A stretch of 64,000 nucleotides of DNA from Buttiauxella sp. B2 (lineage in GTDB: Bacteria; Pseudomonadota; Gammaproteobacteria; Enterobacterales; Enterobacteriaceae), in contig NZ_VEXQ01000014.1 in the NCBI RefSeq assembly GCF_006376615.1, forward strand, positions 54,939-118,938. The letters are read 5' to 3'. The notes under the pieces were generated by a model, which saw nothing but the letters and a program-made list of their open reading frames with translations, had not been told where the DNA came from and did no database searches. Shown here in pieces: positions 9,314-17,935 of the stretch. Positions within the stretch are counted from its first letter, which is position 1; each line of letters opens with the position of its first letter. The position numbers and the translations under genes are program-made.

Positions 9314-10375
9314 ATGAAAATACTGGTGATTGGCCCGTCATGGGTAGGCGACATGATGATGTCGCAAAGTCTCTATCGCACGCTAAAGGCGCGCTATCCC
9401 CAGGCAATTATTGATGTGATGGCACCGGCCTGGTGCCGTCCATTATTATCACGTATGCCAGAAGTTAATGAAGCGCTGGCAATGCCACTTGGGCATGGCG
9501 CCCTGGAGATTGGTGAACGTCGTCGTCTTGGGCACGCACTACGAGCTAAGCGTTACGATCAGGCCTATGTGCTACCAAATTCATTTAAGTCGGCACTCGT
9601 TCCTTTCTTTGCCAATATCCCGCAACGCACCGGATGGCGCGGTGAAATGCGTTACGGATTACTCAACGATGCCCGCACTCTGGATAAGCAAGCCTGGCCG
9701 TTAATGGTCGAGCGTTACATAGCTTTGGCTTATGACAAAGGCAGAATGCAGTCGGCAAAAGATCTTCCCCAACCATTGCTGTGGCCTCAATTGCAGGTTG
9801 GTGAGGGTGAAAAAGAACAGGCATGTAAGGCTTTTAATCTCGATGCTAAGCGCCCGATTATTGGTTTTTGCCCTGGTGCTGAATTCGGCCCCGCTAAACG
9901 CTGGCCGCACTATCACTACGCAACACTGGCCGGTAAACTCATTGATGACGGTTATCAGGTTGTGTTGTTTGGTTCTGCAAAAGACAAAGAAGCAGGGAAT
10001 GACATTGTTGCCACACTGACAACTCTGCAGCAGGCATATTGTCGCAATCTGGCGGGTGATACAGAACTTGAGCAGGCCGTTATTTTGCTTGCCGCTTGCC
10101 AGGCTGTAGTGACCAATGATTCAGGTTTAATGCATGTTGCCGCAGCACTCAATCGCCCTCTTGTTGCGTTGTATGGTCCAAGCAGCCCGGACTTTACGCC
10201 GCCGCTTTCGCATAAAGCGCGAGTGATTCGACTAATCAGTGGTTATCACAAGATTCGTAAAGGCGATGCAGCGGAAGGGTATCATCAGAGCTTGATTGAT
10301 ATTGCGCCTGAACGCGTAATGGGTGAGCTAACCGCTCTGCTCCTGGCTGAGAAGGAAACGGAATGCGGGTCCTGA
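9314..10375 (+). CDS. waaF: ADP-heptose--LPS heptosyltransferase II
   Basis: GT9 enzyme adding the second heptose of the LPS inner core at the cytoplasmic face of the inner membrane. It has 353 aa (E. coli 348), starting MKILVIGPSWVGDMMMSQSL, the typical GT9 N-terminus with a conserved catalytic Asp in VGDM. The C-terminal donor site reads VVTNDSGLMHVAAALNRP followed by ALYGPSSPDFTPPLS. Its last 13 bp overlap the start of waaC, as in other enterobacteria. Confidence 0.97.
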   Translation: MKILVIGPSWVGDMMMSQSLYRTLKARYPQAIIDVMAPAWCRPLLSRMPEVNEALAMPLGHGALEIGERRRLGHALRAKRYDQAYVLPNSFKSALVPFFANIPQRTGWRGEMRYGLLNDARTLDKQAWPLMVERYIALAYDKGRMQSAKDLPQPLLWPQLQVGEGEKEQACKAFNLDAKRPIIGFCPGAEFGPAKRWPHYHYATLAGKLIDDGYQVVLFGSAKDKEAGNDIVATLTTLQQAYCRNLAGDTELEQAVILLAACQAVVTNDSGLMHVAAALNRPLVALYGPSSPDFTPPLSHKARVIRLISGYHKIRKGDAAEGYHQSLIDIAPERVMGELTALLLAEKETECGS

Positions 10376-11340
10376 TTGTCAAAACATCATCCATGGGTGA
10401 TGTCCTGCATACGTTACCTGCTCTGACAGATGCGATGCATGCTATGCCGGGCATTCGTTTCGACTGGGTAGTTGAAGAAGGTTTTGCACAAATCCCCACC
10501 TGGCATCCCGCAGTCGATAAAGTTCTGCCAGTAGCCATTCGCCGCTGGCGTAAAAACTGGTTTTCAGCCCCCATTAAAGCCGAACGGGCCGCCTTCTATC
10601 AGGCACTACGCGCTGAAAATTACGATCTTATTATTGATGCCCAGGGATTGATCAAAAGTGCTGCACTGGTGACCCGAAAAGCCAGGGGGATTAAACATGG
10701 CCTGGACTGGAACAGCGCCCGTGAACCACTCGCCAGTCTGTTCTACAATCGTCGGCACTCAATTTCGAAGCAACAACATGCGGTTGAACGTACGCGTGAG
10801 TTGTTCGCTAAAAGCATCGACTATCAGAAACCTACCCAGCAGGGAGATTACGCCATTGCGCGGCACTTCCGGGCCACCGTCCCATCCGATATGGAACAGT
10901 ATATGGTTTTCCTGCATGCAACTACTCGTGATGAAAAACACTGGCCAGAATCGAACTGGCGAGATCTTATTCAATTAATGCATAAAACAGGTTTAGCTAT
11001 TAAACTCCCGTGGGGTGCGAATCACGAGCACGAACGGGCAATCCGTTTAGCCGAAGGATTTGATAATGTTGAGGTGCTGCCACGTTTGCCTCTTGAACAA
11101 GTAGCCAAACAGCTTGCGGGCGCGGTGGCTGTAGTCTCTGTCGATACAGGATTAAGCCATCTGACCGCCGCACTCGGTCGACCAAATATAACATTGTACG
11201 GCCCTACCGATCCGGGTTTGATTGGTGGCTATGGTGAAAACCAGCATGAACTTAGAGGCGCAGGAAAAAACATGGCTAACATTACCGCTGCAGATACATT
11301 TGCTGCATTACAGAAAATTAGTCACTTAGCCACAGAATAA
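10363..11340 (+). CDS. waaC: LPS heptosyltransferase I
   Basis: GT9 enzyme adding the first L-glycero-D-manno-heptose to Kdo2-lipid A. It has 325 aa starting MRVLIVKTSSMGDVLHTLPA, with the catalytic Asp in MGDVLHT. It also has FDWVVEEGFAQIP and the donor-binding VVSVDTGLSHLTAALGRP plus LYGPTDP. The start overlaps the end of waaF. The next gene follows 6 bp downstream, but composition shifts towards AT after this gene, so this is the right border of the conserved inner-core part. Confidence 0.97.
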   Translation: MRVLIVKTSSMGDVLHTLPALTDAMHAMPGIRFDWVVEEGFAQIPTWHPAVDKVLPVAIRRWRKNWFSAPIKAERAAFYQALRAENYDLIIDAQGLIKSAALVTRKARGIKHGLDWNSAREPLASLFYNRRHSISKQQHAVERTRELFAKSIDYQKPTQQGDYAIARHFRATVPSDMEQYMVFLHATTRDEKHWPESNWRDLIQLMHKTGLAIKLPWGANHEHERAIRLAEGFDNVEVLPRLPLEQVAKQLAGAVAVVSVDTGLSHLTAALGRPNITLYGPTDPGLIGGYGENQHELRGAGKNMANITAADTFAALQKISHLATE

Positions 11341-11346
11341 CGATTA

Positions 11347-12438
11347 ATGAGCTATCTATTCCTCTTCATCCTCTTTCTCCCGTTCAAGTTACTCGGCAAA
11401 TTGTTTTATAAAAAGACAGGCCGACACTTGTTGATTCAAACGGCAAAAATAGGTGATTTCATAAACGTAACGCCTCTGCTTGCCCATCTGAAGCATAGCG
11501 ACGTTTTAATAAGCAAAACTGTTCTCCCCTTGGCTAAGTACGATGAAACCATCGATACTATTTTCCTGATCGAAGAACATAAAAAGAGTCTGTGGCGTAA
11601 ATTTCGTCTGGCATTCAAACTGATGAACCGCTACGAAAATGTCTATTTGCTGCAACCTAATAGTACGAACCTTTTCTTCGCATCAGTCTGCAATGCTACG
11701 AACAAACAGTATTTATCTACTTATACACGCCGCTGGTATCAGGCTTTGCTTTATCTGACTGCTCATGGTGTTGTAGAACATCGCAAAGACCAGTTAACAG
11801 TTGACGATTATCTCAAGCTCGCTGATCGTAGCCTAACCTGGCGTGATGCTCCCAAGCACGCTACTTTACCTTTGAGAAAGCCCGCAATCTATCCTGCATC
11901 GCTTGATAAACAAAACGTTATCAAAATTGGTCTAAGTATCTCAGCAGGAAACAAATCAAAAACTATTCCTGCGAGTGTTTGGAAAAAGATATTTGATACG
12001 TTGGGCGAGCTAAATTGTATTTATTACATTTTTGGCCCTCAAAGTGAACAAGTCTGGCTTGATGACTTGTACCGTGAAGTCGGTATGCAAGAAAATATTG
12101 TGAGTCTGGTCGGTGACCTTCCTTTAGAAGATGTACCCTTTGCAATCAGTAAAATGGATTTCTACATTGCATCAGACTCGGGTAACGTTTACATAGCCGA
12201 TGCTGTGGGCGTCCCTATTGTGCTCATTTATGGTCCATGTTGTATTAAAGAGCAACGCCCATTGGGGAAAGTGTTACTGCTCGGAAGTGAAGAATATGAA
12301 AAATCATATATTTTCGAAGCACCTTACTACTTTGATTATTCAAGAGAAGATATGTTTGCATTGAGTGAGAAAGATCTTAATGCAATTAATAATTTCATTA
12401 AAAATAGTTCTCATGAAAATGAAACCTTCAAAAAGTAA
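11347..12438 (+). CDS. GT9 heptosyltransferase-like protein of the LPS core cluster
   Basis: Predicted glycosyltransferase family 9 member, 363 aa, probably an LPS core heptosyltransferase or hexosyltransferase. The N-terminus is hydrophobic (MSYLFLFILFLPFKLLGKLF), followed by LLIQTAKIGDFINVTPLLAH with the GT9 catalytic Asp in KIGDF. The donor-binding motif ASDSGNVYIADAVGVPIVL then LIYGP sits near residue 280. It is distinct from WaaF, WaaC and WaaQ also encoded here. Codon usage is more AT-rich than in the inner-core genes. It could correspond to WaaU/WaaR-type outer-core enzymes, but I cannot assign the linkage. Confidence 0.8.
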   Translation: MSYLFLFILFLPFKLLGKLFYKKTGRHLLIQTAKIGDFINVTPLLAHLKHSDVLISKTVLPLAKYDETIDTIFLIEEHKKSLWRKFRLAFKLMNRYENVYLLQPNSTNLFFASVCNATNKQYLSTYTRRWYQALLYLTAHGVVEHRKDQLTVDDYLKLADRSLTWRDAPKHATLPLRKPAIYPASLDKQNVIKIGLSISAGNKSKTIPASVWKKIFDTLGELNCIYYIFGPQSEQVWLDDLYREVGMQENIVSLVGDLPLEDVPFAISKMDFYIASDSGNVYIADAVGVPIVLIYGPCCIKEQRPLGKVLLLGSEEYEKSYIFEAPYYFDYSREDMFALSEKDLNAINNFIKNSSHENETFKK

Positions 12439-12461
12439 TACAATTTCATATTTTTCTACTA

Positions 12462-13394
12462 ATGAGTAGGTATATGGCCAATAATCCTCTCCTAAGCATA
12501 ATTATTGCCGCACATAATTGTGAAAAAACTATTGATGCTACGTTTCAGAGTCTGCTGTGTGCGTTAGGTTCTGAGATAGTACAATCTGAAATTATTATCA
12601 TTAATGATGGTTCAGAAGATTCAACAGCAGAGAAAATTGCTCGTTACTCAAATGAATGCTCACAAGTTGTAATCTCTACTGTAAATTATAAGAATGTTGG
12701 ACAGGTTCGCCAGCATGGTATTTCCTTATCACATGGGAAGTACATTACAATGCTGGATAGTGACGACATACTCAAAGCGGGAAGCTTACCTTCTATTTTT
12801 ACTTTTTTGCGTGATGTCGATCCGGATATACTACTAACTCGGCTCCATGAAATTCGTGATCTCAGTAAAATTGATCATACCTGGTCAGGACTGCATCCTG
12901 ATAAAATATCCCAAGATGAAGCCATCACTCGTTTCCTAATCCATAAAGATCTCCAAGCCCATCTGATAGGTCAATTTATTAAACGTGATATTTATCTTAA
13001 CAATGAAATCCCTTCTATGACTTGTTATGAGGATTTCTATGTGTTTCCAAGGATGTTGATGGCTGCGATTAATATATACTTTCAGTTTGACAGCCATTAT
13101 TACTATATAAAGCGACCGGGTAGTTTATCTACCGCATTAGATCGAGATAAAATAACTAACCTTCTCACTTGCACTGTTAAAATGGAAAATGATTTACCAG
13201 TAAAATTTCATCATCTCATACTGTGTCATTGGTTAGATATTTATCTTAAATACTACGACTTACTAACGGAAAGTGAGCATCAACGTCTCGTTAAAAATCA
13301 TGTATTGATGACTCACTCATTTGGGTTTTTTCTAAATAAACTCGTTCGATTTAGTTATAAGAGAAAAGCTTTGAGTACATTATGGAAAAATTAA
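12462..13394 (+). CDS. GT2 family glycosyltransferase
   Basis: Inverting GT-A glycosyltransferase, 310 aa. LLSIIIAAHNCEKTIDATF starts the nucleotide-binding domain, IIIINDGSEDST is the typical GT2 signature and MLDSDD supplies the DxD metal motif near residue 99. The acceptor half is not diagnostic. The gene is distinctly AT-rich compared with flanking inner-core genes. Neither ATG 12462 nor 12474 has a good ribosome site. The 3' end overlaps waaL by 13 bp, suggesting the two moved and are translated together. Probably adds an outer-core or O-antigen-proximal sugar. Confidence 0.8.
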   Translation: MSRYMANNPLLSIIIAAHNCEKTIDATFQSLLCALGSEIVQSEIIIINDGSEDSTAEKIARYSNECSQVVISTVNYKNVGQVRQHGISLSHGKYITMLDSDDILKAGSLPSIFTFLRDVDPDILLTRLHEIRDLSKIDHTWSGLHPDKISQDEAITRFLIHKDLQAHLIGQFIKRDIYLNNEIPSMTCYEDFYVFPRMLMAAINIYFQFDSHYYYIKRPGSLSTALDRDKITNLLTCTVKMENDLPVKFHHLILCHWLDIYLKYYDLLTESEHQRLVKNHVLMTHSFGFFLNKLVRFSYKRKALSTLWKN

Positions 13395-14596
13395 AATCTC
13401 ACTTATACATTACAGCTTTTATTTTTGCAGCACTTTCTATTTCATTTGCATTATTGAGTAATGGCAGGCAGAGAGATTTCTTCTATATCTCTATCTATTT
13501 GAGTATTGTTGGTCTTATCCTTGAACACAAAGTCATTAATTTTAAAAAGTTCAATATCGCATATCCGATAATACTACTCGGGGTTATAAAACTGATATGG
13601 TTTTTATGGCTTGGACATGATGAGAATGGATATAATATCTATAGCGATCAGCTAGGTGCAGGTAAGAAGCTGGTGTTAGGTGGCGTTCTGGTTTTGTATT
13701 TAACACACTGTAGTCACTATATTAGAGCTATAAAATATAAAAATGTGATGCTTGCTATAATAGGTGCTGCTTTCATTTCTGCATCTTGTTACGCTTTCTG
13801 GCAATCCTTTCATGGTATGGGACGCGCTGAGATGGCTATTAATCGCGCGACAATCTCTGCGTATGTTTACTCAACGTTGAGCATAATTTTTATTTACTTA
13901 CTTTATGTTCAGAAAAAACCCTCGAGTTATATTATTGCAGCACTTGCCATTATTCTGTCATTTGTAGTAACCATCTTAACAGGAACTCGTGCAGCGATCA
14001 TACTCCATTTATTGATCATCATTATTATGACAACTTTCTATTTCAAAAAAATTCACCTGAAATCGATATTAGTTGTCTTATTTATTTCAGCCATCGCTAT
14101 TTTCTCTTTATATAAAAATTATATTCATCCTAAAATTGAACAAACCTATAATGAAGTGACACTCTACCAGGAAGGACAAGATAATACATCTCTGGGGTCT
14201 CGTTTCTCTATGTGGACAGTAGGTGTCAAGAATTTTGTTAATGCTCCATTAGGACAGTCTCTGCAGTCAAGATTTAATTACTCAGATGCATATACATTGC
14301 AGCATCCTCAATATAGATCGACAATGGGTTTTATCAACGTTCATCTACATGATGAGATGATTGACACATTATCACTACAAGGGATATTCGGTGGGTTAGC
14401 GTTGCTATGGTTCTATCTGAGTATATCCTGGGTAGCTTTACGCGAACGTAATACACCATTGTTGTTTACAATGAACTGCTTAATTGCATATGGCATGAGT
14501 GACGTACTACTTTTAAGCTCAGAAGCTATTTTATTTTATATCGCCCTCATTGGAGTGTGCGGGATAAAGCTTCCCGCAACACAAAAGGAAGCGTAG
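13382..14596 (+). CDS. waaL: O-antigen ligase
   Basis: Polytopic inner-membrane protein, 404 aa with about 10-12 hydrophobic segments, consistent with WaaL. This enzyme transfers O antigen from undecaprenyl pyrophosphate to lipid A-core on the periplasmic side. The Wzy_C/O-antigen ligase signature is visible as VTILTGTRAAIILH near residue 205, with a periplasmic loop (about 235-330) containing SRFSMWTVGVKNF and HLHDEMIDTL, the region of catalytic Arg and His in the family. Very AT-rich. Overlaps the upstream GT2 gene and ends at a strong terminator. As usual for WaaL, sequence is poorly conserved, so the call rests on topology, motif and position. Confidence 0.88.
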   Translation: MEKLKSHLYITAFIFAALSISFALLSNGRQRDFFYISIYLSIVGLILEHKVINFKKFNIAYPIILLGVIKLIWFLWLGHDENGYNIYSDQLGAGKKLVLGGVLVLYLTHCSHYIRAIKYKNVMLAIIGAAFISASCYAFWQSFHGMGRAEMAINRATISAYVYSTLSIIFIYLLYVQKKPSSYIIAALAIILSFVVTILTGTRAAIILHLLIIIIMTTFYFKKIHLKSILVVLFISAIAIFSLYKNYIHPKIEQTYNEVTLYQEGQDNTSLGSRFSMWTVGVKNFVNAPLGQSLQSRFNYSDAYTLQHPQYRSTMGFINVHLHDEMIDTLSLQGIFGGLALLWFYLSISWVALRERNTPLLFTMNCLIAYGMSDVLLLSSEAILFYIALIGVCGIKLPATQKEA

Positions 14597-14604
14597 TAAG
14601 AAAC

Positions 14605-14630
14605 AGCCGGATTATTTTCCGGCTTTTTTA
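14605..14630. terminator. Bidirectional terminator at the waaL/wabN convergence
   Basis: Stem AGCCGGA (14605-14611), loop TTATTT, TCCGGCT (14618-14624), then TTTTTT. The hairpin overlaps the last codons of wabN, so the terminator is partly coding. Confidence 0.85.
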
Positions 14631-15574
14631 AACATATAATACTCAGCCAACGTCATTCCCTTGGTTCGCTTTGCGAGCCAGGAGAATAATGCATCCAGAT
14701 CCTGGTATAACTGTTCAATATCTGCTTCATCTTTAAATGTCGGACTGCCGCCCGGCATAAATTCTGACGAGTGAAGCATAAATTCTACATAGTCATTTCC
14801 CTGAGCTAATGTTTTATCCGCAACAGCTATCATTTGCGCAGCATTGCCGCCCGAGGGGCGCAGCCAATTAACTGAAGGGCTGCGATATTTCCCACGCAGC
14901 CGATCGTAACCTTGTTTGAAGGTATTCATCAGCGTACTGTGCTTATACTGAATACTCATAGGAACTTCGAGTAGTGAAGAATTTCCTGGCTGATTAATAC
15001 TATCCAGATCCATGAAATAAGCTTGTGTGGGGAAATATTGATAATCTGTGCCACCATTTCCTGCGGGTGAACCTTTTGCATTTCGCCAGTTGACTCGTGG
15101 TGTCACAGAGCAATCCACTTTATAACCCAGCTCCACCAGCAATTTTGCGTAGCGGCTATCAAATGCCCAACGCCCTGCTCGGTGGCTAACCATTTTTTTT
15201 CCGAAGGTTTCTTCCAACAATGTGGTCATATAAACCACTTTCTCACGCAGGATCTCATCAGGATATTCAATGAGATAAGGCTGCCAGCGCCAGTCATCAC
15301 CAGTTAAATCATAATCAGGTGGGCTATTCCAGGCATGCAAGTGCATACCCACCTCACCCTGACCACGGGCAATCACATCTTTTGCAAACGCAATGAAATC
15401 AGGGTCGATAGCCATTTCATAATTTGTCAGCCAAACCGGTTTAAAACCATATTTCTCGCATAGCGACTGAAAACGAGGCAAGAAACGAGCATTCTCAGTT
15501 TTGATCTGCCGGTGGTTTTGCCACAGATTATCGCCTTCGGTATCAATGGTGATGATAAATGCAGGAGTGGTCAT
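14612..15574 (-). CDS. wabN: LPS core polysaccharide deacetylase, WabN-like
   Basis: Polysaccharide deacetylase-family protein of 320 aa. In Klebsiella, WabN removes the acetyl group from the GlcNAc that WabH adds to the core; by position and partners this is its equivalent. Motifs seen: TIDTEGD at the N-terminus (metal-binding Asp), GEVGMHLHAW with the H-x-H pair near residue 97, SHRAGRW near 130, and FMLHSSEFMPGG near 270. There is no signal peptide, so it acts in the cytoplasm. It is encoded against the direction of the rest of the core cluster and diverges from waaQ. The family is certain; the exact substrate is inferred. Confidence 0.8.
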   Translation of the reverse strand: MTTPAFIITIDTEGDNLWQNHRQIKTENARFLPRFQSLCEKYGFKPVWLTNYEMAIDPDFIAFAKDVIARGQGEVGMHLHAWNSPPDYDLTGDDWRWQPYLIEYPDEILREKVVYMTTLLEETFGKKMVSHRAGRWAFDSRYAKLLVELGYKVDCSVTPRVNWRNAKGSPAGNGGTDYQYFPTQAYFMDLDSINQPGNSSLLEVPMSIQYKHSTLMNTFKQGYDRLRGKYRSPSVNWLRPSGGNAAQMIAVADKTLAQGNDYVEFMLHSSEFMPGGSPTFKDEADIEQLYQDLDALFSWLAKRTKGMTLAEYYMFKKAGK

Positions 15575-15731
15575 TTCCGTCTCTGAGCTATCGATGTTTA
15601 CGTCATGTTACGCAGCCTGCCAGATAAGGGCAAACCGCTTACGTTCAAATCTCTGACTCCTGAGCACAAATGTAGCAACCATACTCAAGGTCTATTAGAA
15701 TCAGCCTTTGGTTAATCACCTAAAGATGATA

Positions 15732-16805
15732 ATGAATAACGCTTTGAATTCTCTCGCAGTCGAGCCGCCAGCTCGTATTTTACTGATAAAGTTGCGCCAC
15801 CATGGTGACATGTTGCTCACAACGCCGGTTGTTAACGCACTACATCAGGCATGGCCACAGGCAGATATTGATGTTCTGCTATATGAAGAAACGCGAGATA
15901 TGCTAGCGGCTCACCCATTCATTCATCGTATTTATGGGATTGATCGTAAATGGCGCAAACTTGGCACTCGCCAGCATTTGTGCAGAGAATGGCAGCTACT
16001 CAAGATGCTGCGAGAACAAAAATACTCTTTGGTTATCAACCTTGCCGATCAGTGGCGTAGCGCCATTGTGACTCGTTTTACCGGTGCGCCTACGCGTATC
16101 GGTTTCGATTTCAATAAGCGAAGGGGATGGTTCTGGCAGAACTGCCATACTCAACTTGCTTCCGTTTTTGGGCATCAGACACTGCATACCGTTGAACAAA
16201 ATTTATCCATTCTTGCTCCCCTTGGCATTCCTGGCAGCAATACCGTCACGATGAGTTATCAACCTGACGATTGGCAGGTTGTGCAAACCAAACTGCAAAG
16301 CAAAGGTATTGAAGGTTCATATATTGTGGTACAGCCCACATCCCGCTGGTTCTTCAAATGCTGGGATGAAAGCAAAATGGCGCAAACTATCACAGCACTA
16401 CAAAATGATGGACATACTCTGGTTTTGACCTCCGGGCCCGACAAGAATGAAAAGTCGATGATTGAGGACATCCGCGCATTATGCCCACCAGAGCGTATTT
16501 ATTCTCTGGCCGGTGAGCTAACACTGCGTCAATTAGCAGCGCTTATCGATAATGCTCGCCTGTTTATTGGCGTCGATTCCGTGCCAATGCATATGGCTGC
16601 CGCTTTAAAAACGCCCTGCGTCGCTTTATTTGGTCCTTCAAAACTGACTTTCTGGAGCCCGTGGGAAGTCGTTGGCGAAGTTATCTGGGCGGGAGATTAC
16701 GGTGAACTTCCCGATCCCGACAAAATTGATACCAATACAAAAGAACGCTATCTCGATGCCATTCCGGTCGATATCGTTGTAACCGCCGCAAGGAAACAAT
16801 TGTGA
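15732..16805 (+). CDS. waaQ: LPS core heptosyltransferase III
   Basis: GT9 enzyme that adds the branching third heptose to Hep II. From ATG 15732 it has 357 aa; an AAAGA ribosome site lies 5 bp upstream, better than the in-frame ATG 15726 or TTG 15708. ILLIKLRHHGDMLLTTPVVNAL is the WaaQ-type start, here with the catalytic Asp in HHGDML. The donor site is FIGVDSVPMHMAAALKTP, followed by ALFGPS. It leads the waaQ-wabG-wabH-GT2 transcript and overlaps wabG by one base. The 157 bp to wabN must hold divergent promoters; I see no JUMPstart/ops element there. Confidence 0.92.
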   Translation: MNNALNSLAVEPPARILLIKLRHHGDMLLTTPVVNALHQAWPQADIDVLLYEETRDMLAAHPFIHRIYGIDRKWRKLGTRQHLCREWQLLKMLREQKYSLVINLADQWRSAIVTRFTGAPTRIGFDFNKRRGWFWQNCHTQLASVFGHQTLHTVEQNLSILAPLGIPGSNTVTMSYQPDDWQVVQTKLQSKGIEGSYIVVQPTSRWFFKCWDESKMAQTITALQNDGHTLVLTSGPDKNEKSMIEDIRALCPPERIYSLAGELTLRQLAALIDNARLFIGVDSVPMHMAAALKTPCVALFGPSKLTFWSPWEVVGEVIWAGDYGELPDPDKIDTNTKERYLDAIPVDIVVTAARKQL

Positions 16806-17932
16806 TGAAACGCTGCCGTCTGGCCATTGTCCGCCAAAAATATCGCCCGGATGGAGGCGCTGAGCGTTTCGTTTCGCGCGCACTTGAAGCATTAAGTGCA
16901 CATGATATGGAACTCAACGTTATCACCCGGCAATGGCAGGGTGAGCGCCAGGATAATTGGCACATCCATATTTGTGACCCGATGAAGTTAGGTCGAATTA
17001 GCCGTGAAAAAGGCTTTGCAGACGCTGCCAGAAAACTTTGGCAACACGAGAAATTCGATATTGTTCAAAGCCATGAACGCATAGCTGGCTGTGATATTTA
17101 TCGGGCAGGTGATGGTGTTCACCATCGTTGGTTAATGCAGCGAGCCAGAATTTTACCCGGCTGGCGTGGGAAATGGTTATTCCTGGACAGATACCATCGC
17201 TATGTCATGCAGGCTGAACGTGCCATGTACCGGGCTCCGGAGTTAAAAGCCGTTATCTGCAATGCCGAAATGGTGAAGCAAGAAATTATCGAAGATTTTT
17301 CCATACCTGCTAACAAGATACATGTCATCTATAATGCCATTGACTCTTCCCGCTTCGTTCCGGCAAACGAAGAATTACGGGCGAAGCTGCGCAATGAAAT
17401 GGATATCCCACAAAATGCAGTGGCATTGGTGTTTGTAGGCTCAGGGTTTGAACGCAAAGGTCTTGCCAGTGCCATAAAGGCTATAGCGAACAGTGATCGT
17501 TATCTTATTGTCGTTGGGCAAGATAAAGCCGATAAACAGTATCAGGCGCTGGCCCAGTCTCTGGGGTGCCAGAACCGTATTCGGTTTATGGGAATGCAAA
17601 AAAATACTCTGCCTTTCTATCAAGCTGTTGATGGACTATTACTGCCAACGCTATATGATCCATTCCCTAATGTGATACTTGAAGCAATGGCATGCGGTTT
17701 ACCGGTTATTACCTCACCCACTTGTGGTGGGGCTGAATTTATAATAACCGGACAAAATGGATATGTTTGCGATGCTCTTAATATCTCACAATTGTCCGAA
17801 GCGGTAATGGCCATACCATCGCGCTTTGTTGACGAGAAAATGGGAATTTACGCACGCGAACGTGTCAGGGATGCGACACCGGAAAAACTTTCACAGCAAC
17901 TGATTTCGCTGTATCAAAACATACTGGATTAG
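16805..17932 (+). CDS. wabG: LPS core GT4 glycosyltransferase, WabG-like
   Basis: GT4 retaining glycosyltransferase, 375 aa. In Klebsiella pneumoniae WabG transfers galacturonic acid to Hep II, the first outer-core step. The N-terminus RLAIVRQKYRPDGGAERFVS, SHERIAGCDIYRAGDG, and the donor site LYDPFPNVILEAMACGLPV with the E-x7-E pair resemble both WabG and E. coli WaaG; the neighbours wabH, wabN and waaE favour WabG. ATG 16805 overlaps the waaQ stop by one base; a GTG at 16802 is a weaker alternative. wabH begins 3 bp after its stop. Confidence 0.85.
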   Translation: MKRCRLAIVRQKYRPDGGAERFVSRALEALSAHDMELNVITRQWQGERQDNWHIHICDPMKLGRISREKGFADAARKLWQHEKFDIVQSHERIAGCDIYRAGDGVHHRWLMQRARILPGWRGKWLFLDRYHRYVMQAERAMYRAPELKAVICNAEMVKQEIIEDFSIPANKIHVIYNAIDSSRFVPANEELRAKLRNEMDIPQNAVALVFVGSGFERKGLASAIKAIANSDRYLIVVGQDKADKQYQALAQSLGCQNRIRFMGMQKNTLPFYQAVDGLLLPTLYDPFPNVILEAMACGLPVITSPTCGGAEFIITGQNGYVCDALNISQLSEAVMAIPSRFVDEKMGIYARERVRDATPEKLSQQLISLYQNILD

Positions 17933-17935
17933 ACA

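Noticed and set aside
11347..15574. Defence or mobile-element cargo in the AT-rich core segment
   Set aside because: All frames are glycan-assembly enzymes; no integrase, transposase, terminal repeats or toxin-like genes were found.
15575..15731. JUMPstart/ops element before waaQ
   Set aside because: Looked for GGCGGTAG-type ops sequence as in E. coli waaQ operons; nothing close enough is present in the wabN-waaQ interval.
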